Shown here: piece after piece, positions 56,441 to 64,000 of the stretch
How positions within the stretch are numbered: the stretch's first letter is position 1
Layout: each line of letters opens with the position of its first letter
Origin: Lactuca virosa
Lineage: Eukaryota; Streptophyta; Magnoliopsida; Asterales; Asteraceae
Assembly (NCBI GenBank): GCA_928212115.1
Contig: CAKMRJ010003334.1
Location: forward strand, 3,340,846-3,404,845
DNA length: 64,000 bases
Direction of reading: 5' to 3'
The notes under the pieces: model-generated
Database searches by the model: none
What the model was told of the DNA's origin: nothing
Seen by the model: the letters and a program-made list of their open reading frames with translations, nothing else
Program-made: the position numbers and the translations under genes

Positions 56441-57370
56441 TGTATTCCTATTACAACATTGCACTTTCTAAAATCCATCCACCTTGACCTTTTTCTATTA
56501 AGTCCTTCTTCCAGCATTGGGTCAAAGGAAACACCTATATATTGCATACCTTATTAAGTCCATCCATATTCCCTTGTTAAGTAAAAAAATATCAAATTTT
56601 TATAGTTTAATTCATTGTATTTTTTGTATAAGAACATGTCAAGGAAAAGGTTGAAGAATGAAAGAGAGTTATCCTGCTTGCAAGGGTAAGGTGGGGTATC
56701 TTCGTCTAATTGTTGCTGATGAAAATCTGTACACCTGTTTTGCAGACTCAACAAAGTGGTTAGAATATATTTATGTGCAGGAGACTCTTCTTAATTCACT
56801 TCCTAAGTTAGTTAGTTTGCTTTCATCAAATGCCAAGGGGTAATTTTGTAAATTGTAACTCTTTCTATCCTTTTCCTTTAAATGTTCCATTAATCATTGA
56901 TTATACTTTGAGGTCAAACTTAGAGAGATTCTTTGTATACATGATATTTTTGTATATTAATGAAATTATTGAATATGATTCCGTTTGAATGTTAGTACAT
57001 TTATTGTATGACATGGATTGTTTGTTATATATGTATTTTATTTTGTATTACTAGAAACTTCCATTTAATTTGAAAATTAGTAAATGTATAAAAGAAATTT
57101 TAAAACAATTTAAATTGTGACGTGCAAAATGTGTGTCTGAAATGCATGTCGTAAATGTGTGTCGTAAACTTATAACATGAAAATGTGTGTTGTTTTCCTT
57201 TATGATTGGGGATTTAATTACACATATTTGCATGTCATATGTATCCTTTTATGACACATAGTTAATGTTATAAAATGCTTTTTTTTTGTCTAGTAGTGAG
57301 CTGATGAAGTATCAATGCTTATGGTTATAACTACAAATAATAGTAAATGGGTGCTTTGAGGTAATCGAAG
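56441..57370. other. AT-rich DNA, possible exon relic and CACTA-like end
   Basis: 56658-56843 is an open plus-strand stretch (YLRLIVADENLYTCFADS) of unknown identity. 57047-57298 may be a small CACTA-type element: the right end complement is CACTACTAGACAAAA, the left end TATTACTAGAAAC, and ATGTGTGTCGTAAA-type words lie between. No 3-base duplication is evident. Confidence 0.35.
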
Positions 57371-59239
57371 TGCAACACCCCAAAAAATTTCAACAAATAT
57401 AAACTTTTCAAAACAACCCATTTCCTAAAAGAAGTGTTTACAATGCCATTGTTTCCAAAACGTTGTTTAAAAATCAGAGTCCCCCAAGATCCAATCAGAC
57501 GTAAAATCAAGGATGTATACAGTCACGCCTTCGCCTTGCCACAATCATCTGAAGCACCTGAAACAATAAATTGAAATTGTAAGCACGGAGCTTAGTGAGT
57601 TCTCCCAATTCACCATCAAATACACATAACAAACAACAGCATACATACAGATCCTTCAGCCTGAATAAACGTTGCGTCGGCCTACAAACTATCTGGACCG
57701 CTCACAAAACCTTCAACATGAGTGGACGGCCTTACCGACCTTCATTCTATTCGGACCGCCCTGGGTCTATTGGCCTTCAGTCTCCGCTGGTCTGCCTCAA
57801 CCCAGTCACACATAACGACATATCGATATAAACATTAGCGAGTTTGTTGACTAACAACACAAAGCAGTACAGTCTCAACACAACCACACTATGTCGACAC
57901 ATGCAACAAATAAACATATAGCTACTAAACAGATAACAGGCAGATCTAACACATCACTACAACATAGAAACATCCTATATACCAGGATACAGATCTAACA
58001 GATCACTACAGCATATATACATACGGTAAAACAGGTTATCAATCCAATGGGCCGGCCTTGGTGCCTTCGACCCATAAGTACAGTGAGGAAAACTCACCTC
58101 TCGATTTGATCAATAATTGATGAGGTCCTGACTCTGAATCTTAGCTTTTTACCAACACCTATCCAACCAAATACCAATTCTAAATCACCATCTAAAAGAC
58201 CAGTTCTCAAATACCAACCAAATTACCCAAAATACCCCTTGGTCAAACTTGGTCAAAGTCATAGTCAAGCTGATCCAAATCCATAAGTCAATTGAGTCAA
58301 CCCAACCGAGTCAACCCAGTCGGGTCAACTCAGAAGACGTATGCGAGGCGTACCCGGTCGTTAAACATCATCGGGGCCTTGACTACGTACGCGGTACATA
58401 CTCAGATTATGCAGGGCATATGCCCAGATCTCCCAAACTTCATTAAGTGCTTAATGCCAAAAGCCCTTACATCCAACTTCCAGATCCAAGGCTAAAATAC
58501 CCTCCAGAGTCATAAATTTTCCAACTTTATGAATTTTCATGTCCATTAAGAGCTTAACTCAACATCTTAATCCATTAAGACCCTATAAATGATGCGTGGA
58601 ATAAAACCAACCATTTAGACCCCATTTTATGACTTAAGACCCTTCATATGGTCTGAAAGGACAACTTAATGGGTCAAGAACATGCCATGTTCATGTGTCA
58701 CCATATTTGGGAATTGGGACAAAAGGAACCAAAATTCAAACCCAACACAAGATCTAAATGAAACTTCACCAAGTCTAGAACTTTATACCTCCAGACGATG
58801 CGAACACATGGTGAGAATCTGGATCTAAAGAGCTTCACTCCTCCATGATGGCCTTTACTTCCTTCCTTCTTCTTCAAAGGCACAAGAACACACTCACTCA
58901 AGTTTAGAATTGTTTCACAAGAAGGATTAGGGTTGCAAAAACGATTAAAGAGGATGGAGGCTGATGAAGTGAGGGGAAATAAGAATATAATGGGGTTTAA
59001 ATATGAGCCAACCCTTAAAAATTAGGGTTTGCATGTCTGACATGTACGCCCAACGTACTAGGGCACGCTCTAGTACTCTCAGCATACATACGTATGCATG
59101 ACATACTCCCCTCTACAGCCCAAATTATGAAAATGCCACTAGGGCATATTTTGCACTCTTTCTTTTACTTAGGGACCAAAATGCAATAAATCTTAATATA
59201 AGGGTCAACAATGAAAGTGCCTCAAAACAAGATGTTATA
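57371..59239 (-). repeat. 3' LTR of non-autonomous gypsy element
   Basis: Plus-strand edges TGCAACACCCC and GATGTTATA. Contains runs of GGCCTTCAGCCT-like words (57655-57785) and GTCAACCCAGTCGGGTCAAC near 58310. A minus-strand TATTTAAA lies near 58996-59003. Confidence 0.83.
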
Positions 59240-61679
59240 ATTCTCCCCACTTGACTTAGACTTCGTCCTCGAAGTCTCCTGCTACAACTAACCCAAGGTA
59301 GTGACTCCATATCTCCACCTCGGGTCATTCAGACGGTCCTCCCTAGAACCCGATCTGAACTAAAAGTCGGCTCAATTAGGCGGCTGGCTACCCCTTCCAT
59401 CCTTGACCTGCTAACTTCATCACTGAAGAAACCATCACAACCTTCTCAAAATCCGGAGATCCAATACCTCGACTGACTCTTAAGCAAGCAAAGTTATCTC
59501 GGAACACAATTATTACGATACCTTACCATCCGAACAATATAGAACCCTTTCGACCCTGACTTACCTTGTTGATTCGACAGGGGAATCAGGACTCCTGTGG
59601 AACCCTTCATCCGATAACAAGGTGGCTCCAAACACGAGCCTCGACTAGATAACCACTTGCAGAAAGGCACAAACAACGCCAACATACTCCACTATTCCCG
59701 GCTAAGACTGAAAGTCCAGAGAGGGATCCATAAACCCGGGGACTCTCAAGGATACAAAAACCGAATTAAGTCTATCAATATGCTCCCCAAGATCAGAAGC
59801 TTATCAGATCTAAATTTCAGAACCTATAATCCAGGACTGACATTCATCCATTCGTTGAATCCACCCCTTGCCCTTGAGTATGGCCACTACCAAACGCACT
59901 GAAAAGAACCCAAACACATCAATCGTGGATTTACACCAATTCCAAATCCATAATATGCATCAAAAGCCGTAAATAAACCGTTAATTCCTTGATCTTCAAT
60001 CCAGTGTCTGACCTCCCTATTTCCAAAGAATACGGACCCTTGATCGCATCACAAAGCATCGATACCACATCAATCCCCCTACGCATTCCCATGCTGACAT
60101 AATGTCGCCAACCACCACGACCAACAGAACTCATGCAGGGTTACATCCTAACTCTGATAGACACAAGCCTACGCATTCCTTCTCTGAACTCGGAAAAATG
60201 AAAGGGAAAAATCCCCGCTATAGATAGCGACATTCCAATCCATCAATCAATCACTCACTTCCAGCTGCAATCCCCAAGCCGATCATAACAATCGTTTCCT
60301 TCTTGAGTCCCGCGACTAAAATGCATGACCTCGAGCAAAACCCTCGAGACCTCAAAACCAACAAACACATCTAGGTCTGCCCATTCAATCCAAAACGATA
60401 TCGCCACTGGGGCCCAAAACAATTACCAGACCCATCCCCATTCCAGAGCAACCATAGCCAAAAGATCGACAGATAAGGAACCACTGCCACGAATCATGGC
60501 ATCAAACCATGCTATCTCTCCCGACCAGGCCTTAGAATTCCCGAAACTCTCCTCGATTCGAGTATGGATCCTGTGCTTCCAGTAGTACAGGTCCAATACT
60601 ACCTTCCAAACCTATCCATACTTTCCTCAAGAATCGTCACGGGTCCTCTAAGATCTACTCATAACAATACTCCCAAAACCTACTTAACAGCGAAACCACT
60701 TGACTAAATTACTTCCTAAGATCTCCTAGGATCCCCCCACCTCCCCTACAATGAGCTGTTGAAGAACCCTTACTAATGTCAGCTAACCACTTCATGAATA
60801 CAATTACATGCAACAAAGCTTAGATAATCTTTCGACTAAAGGACTCAACCCTACAACGATTGGACTCAGACAAGAGCTGCGCAATAGGTCCAAGTCCTTC
60901 ATTCTAATATATTATTTAAACTTCATAGCATGTAATTTAATGTATTCATTTGATGGTTAACTCACATCAATATTAGTCCCACAAAGCACAAAGAAAGCAA
61001 CATTCAGGCAGAGGAGCCGACTGGCACTAAGACACAATAACATCAGACAGATCCTCATATGAAATTCTCGATCTCTATCTCCTAGCATAATGGATACACC
61101 TTCGTCCTGCCCTCACTCTCTCAAGAGTGGCTAATCATTCCTCATGCTTACCAACTATGAACTGCACCCACTCATGAAACTTCCACCAACCCTGCAGCCA
61201 CTCGTGCATGCTAATCATACATAACGCTAGATCCCATAGATAGTCGAATACTTGACTCTACTCTAAGCCCTTAATCAAACAAGAATAGGAAGTAAAGCTA
61301 AATCAAACATTCTCAGGCTATAGAAACTTTTTTTTATGTATAACTATGATGCACACTAAGTGACCACAGTAATGATGTCAATTTCATATAAGAAAGAACC
61401 CTAGGCTATCAAGCATCATATAATCAGGAAATTCTATCATGAAATTCCTAAAGATCCTTAGCCTATCACTAGCATGAAGACCTAACATATCATAATATCA
61501 AATAATACTGTGGTAATTTGGGGACTACTTACTGGTTCCGGGGCTGATCGTAAACATTGCATCCTTTCTTGATTATTTTGAAAACAATTTTTGAAAAATC
61601 ATTTTTTAAAATATTTGCAGTTCCTTAGTTTGAGATTGGATTCACACAGGTGTTCCTCCAATTCACTCAAACCAAGACT
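59240..61679 (-). other. Non-coding interior of non-autonomous gypsy element
   Basis: About 2.4 kb, moderately C-rich on the plus strand, with only short scattered frames and no gag or pol motif on either strand. The first 40 bases hold the purine tract, and the TTCGTCCTCGAAGTC word is shared with the Tekay-like pol tail. Confidence 0.65.
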
Positions 61680-61688
61680 CTGATACCA
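61680..61688 (-). other. Primer binding site of non-autonomous gypsy element
   Basis: Minus-strand TGGTATCAGAGTCTTGG spans about 61672-61688. The first eleven bases match the initiator-Met site. Confidence 0.85.
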
Positions 61689-61691
61689 ACT

Positions 61692-62737
61692 AGTAACACC
61701 CCAAAAAATTTCAACAAATTTAAACTTTTCAAAACAACCCATGTGCTAAAAGAAGTGTTTACAAAACCATTGTTTCCAAAACATTATTTAAAATCAGAGT
61801 CTCCGAAGATCCAATCAGACGTAAAATCAAGGATTTGTACGGTCACGCATGCGCCTTGCCACAATCATCTGAAGCACTTGAAACAATAAAGTGAAATTGT
61901 AAGCACGGAGCTTAGTGAGTTCCCCCAATTTACCTTCGTACACAAATAACAAACAACAACGTACATACAGAGCCTTCAGCCTGACTAGAACGTCGCGCCG
62001 ACCTACAGACTATCTGGACCGCTCACAGAACCTTCAACATGTGTGGACCGCCTCACTGGGCCTTTAGCCTATCTAGACCTTTCTTCGGGCCTTCAGCCTG
62101 AGTGGTTCGCCTCACAGGCCTTCATTCTATCCGGGCCGCCCAGGGTCTCTTGGCCTTCAGTCTCCATTGGTCCGCCTCAACCCAACCACACATAACGACA
62201 TATCGATATCAACATTACCGAGTTTGTTGGCTGGTAGCACAAAGCAGTACAGCCTCAACCCAACCATACTACATCGACACATGCAACAGATAACAGGCAG
62301 ATCTAACAGATCTCTACAGCATAGCAACATCCTATATACCAGGATACAGATCTAACAGATCACTACATCATAGCATCATACAGTAAACTTAGATATCAAT
62401 CCAATGGGCTGGCCTTGGTGCCTTCGACCCATAAGTACAGTAAGGAAAACTCACCTCTCGATCTAATCAATAGCTGACGAGGTCCCGACTCCAAATCTCA
62501 GCTTTAACCAACACCTATCCAACTAAATACCAATTCTAAATCACCATCCAAAAGACCAATTCTCAAAATACCAACCAAATTACCCAAATTACCCCTTGGT
62601 CAAAGTTGCTCAAAGTCAAAGTCAAACTGATCCAAATCCATAAGTCAACTGAGTCAACCCAACCGAGTCAACCCAGTCGGGTCGACTCAGAAGACGTATG
62701 CGGGTCATACTCCCAGGGTACGCGGGCATACCCCATA
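61692..62737 (-). repeat. 5' LTR of non-autonomous gypsy element, truncated
   Basis: Homologous to 57371-58400. It begins AGTAACACCCC, so the terminal TG has mutated to AG. It is cut by the LTR starting at 62738. Confidence 0.8.
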
Positions 62738-64000
62738 TGTAACGCCTGTAGATCCAGGCTAGTCAATTTAAAGACAATAAGTGTCGAAAACGACTTTTTG
62801 ATAGAATATTATTTAGAAGGATTAATCTTAACCAAGTTATAGTATATGTTACAAGGGTTCCGTACATATAAATAACGCCGAAATCCGAATTATAATGAAG
62901 GAGTTATGACCTGTTGAAGTTTCGCGACAGAACCGGCACGGCACCGGGAGACGTAAATAGTGAATTTACGATAGAGCGACTTCTAGCCTTAGCAATCTAA
63001 ACGAAAGTGGTTGATAAACGTAGCCTTAGCAATCTAAACGAAAGTGGTTGAATACGTTAAACCGAGAGCGTGCATGAAAAGAACGCCCAAATCTGACTTC
63101 GTATGAGGAAGTTATGAATTTTCTAAGATTTGACTTAACAGTGCACGGCCCGAAATTCGAATTTTAGTTCGAGCGGTTTTTGCCTTACGCGACCTAAATG
63201 AGAGTTGAATATCTCATTAGTAGGAACTCAACGATAAAAAGACAGACGGAAACGGAGTCTGTACGAAGAAGTTACGAATTTTACGCGGACATTTAACAGT
63301 GTAATCTTCTCATACTATTAAATTTAAAATCGGTCAAGAATTAGCCGATGGAGTCAAAAGGAAAGTTATAGATCTTGTCTTTACCTACACGTGGATATAA
63401 AGAACGTCAAAAATGGAGTTCGTATGTGAAAGTTATGAATTCTTAAAGATTGGTTGTTTTACCTGCGTCCGGCGCCACGTGTCAGCACCAGACTTCGCCT
63501 TGGAGCCTACGCAAGGCTCACAACGTGAGCACCCTTTCTCACGACGTGAATCGGCCCAGACAGCCTGTAAATAGAGGCGTAAATCACCCCTAAAACTCAC
63601 ACCTTTCATACTCTTTTCTCTCTCATTACCCCCAAACCATCTTCCCCCTTCCCTAGCACCTCCTAGGTGTTAGAGGCGAGTCCCGGAGCGCCGGAAGGCT
63701 CCGAGAAGAAGAGCTTTCGGCTCGGAAGTTCTGCCCCTGCAGAGCCCGACTCCTAGCCAAACCCCTGGAAGTGAGATATGCTTACCCTACCTTAAGTATA
63801 GCTTATGTTTAAATAGAGTAATGTTATTAGGACCTTATAATAAAGATTTGGGCTATTATTATGAGTTATATAAGTGTCGTTATAATATTTTTTTTGACCA
63901 CTCGCGGTACGGGGAATCTGGTTTAAAGGGCCGCATAAGGTTGTTGGATTTCAGAAGTGCTATATGCCAAAATGGTCATGCCCTCCGGTGTTTTATGTCT
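62738..64000 (+). mobile_element. Gypsy LTR, plus strand, runs off window
   Basis: Starts TGTAACGCCTGTAG. Its first 700 bases contain four modules around GAAGTTATGAATTTT at about 62895, 63110, 63270 and 63435, which correspond one-to-one to modules of the outer chromovirus LTR (complement). A 31-base stretch TAGCCTTAGCAATC... is tandemly duplicated near 62987-63050. A TATA-like TGTAAATAGAGG lies at 63566-63577. No coding sequence has been reached by the window end. Confidence 0.82.

Larger units (their letters stand above)
57371..62737 (-). mobile_element. Non-autonomous gypsy element, minus strand
   Basis: Two LTRs, left 57371-59239 and right 61692-62737, match over most of the shorter one. 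On the minus strand TGGTATCAGAGT sits just inside the right LTR as an initiator-Met primer site, and a purine tract (AAGTGGGGAGAAT) lies just inside the left LTR. The 2.45 kb interior has no ORF with recognisable retroelement domains. The right LTR is cut at 62738 by another gypsy LTR. The size and lack of coding fit a large retrotransposon derivative mobilised by relatives. The purine-tract neighbourhood (TTCGAGGACG-like) resembles that of the Tekay-like fragment at 9155-9200. Confidence 0.83.

Noticed and set aside
59657..60585. Short plus-strand ORFs in the non-autonomous gypsy interior as genes
   Set aside because: Short, no motif, no conserved start context, and in a region flanked by LTRs on the opposite strand.

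Overview
The window is repeat-rich nuclear DNA of a flowering plant, probably a eudicot. The LTR families resemble ones I associate with Asteraceae such as lettuce, but that is memory-based and weak. I see no intact cellular gene. Almost all of it is nested LTR retrotransposons, two hAT-type DNA transposon relics, a plastid DNA insertion and a kinesin-5 pseudogene fragment. Every retroelement coding region is broken by stops, frameshifts, deletions or insertions.

Layout, left to right. (1) 1-184 and 8133-9154 are two parts of one minus-strand Ty3/gypsy chromovirus LTR, split by a complete Ty1/copia element (185-8132, target duplication CATCC). Its chromodomain tail follows at 9198-9430. (2) 9427-9998 is a stub of another gypsy LTR. 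(3) 9999-24885 is an Athila-type Ty3/gypsy element with LTR, tRNA-Asp primer site, gag, pol, an env-like ORF and a truncated 3' LTR. Its reverse transcriptase is split by about 2.1 kb of plastid DNA from two separate plastid loci (trnL-trnF, and atpA-trnR-trnG). (4) 24886 to about 28525 is a minus-strand copia-type LTR followed by non-coding internal sequence. (5) 28526-46520 is a large minus-strand chromovirus (target duplication CTAAT) with an extra ORF upstream of gag. A plus-strand gypsy element (35123-42475, duplication CATGC) sits inside its gag. (6) 46526 to about 52100 is a decayed minus-strand Sirevirus-like copia element. (7) 52100-57370 is the only low-copy-looking stretch: a kinesin-5 motor exon fragment, a hAT element inserted at that exon's 3' edge (52862-54686, 8-bp duplication), possible exon relics, and a small hAT-like MITE (55920-56440). 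(8) 57371-62737 is a minus-strand non-autonomous gypsy element with two LTRs and no coding capacity. (9) 62738-64000 starts a plus-strand gypsy LTR that runs off the window.

Relative ages follow from the nesting. The Tekay-like LTR is older than the copia element inside it. The chromovirus is older than the gypsy element in its gag, whose LTR pieces differ at only about 18 of 775 compared positions by my manual count. The plastid insertion postdates the Athila element. Nothing here works together as a pathway. The features most worth a second look are the mosaic plastid insertion, a 64-base intron-like insertion at the gag-protease junction of the inner gypsy element, the extra ORF of the outer gypsy element, and several short palindromic or modular repeat systems inside LTRs.
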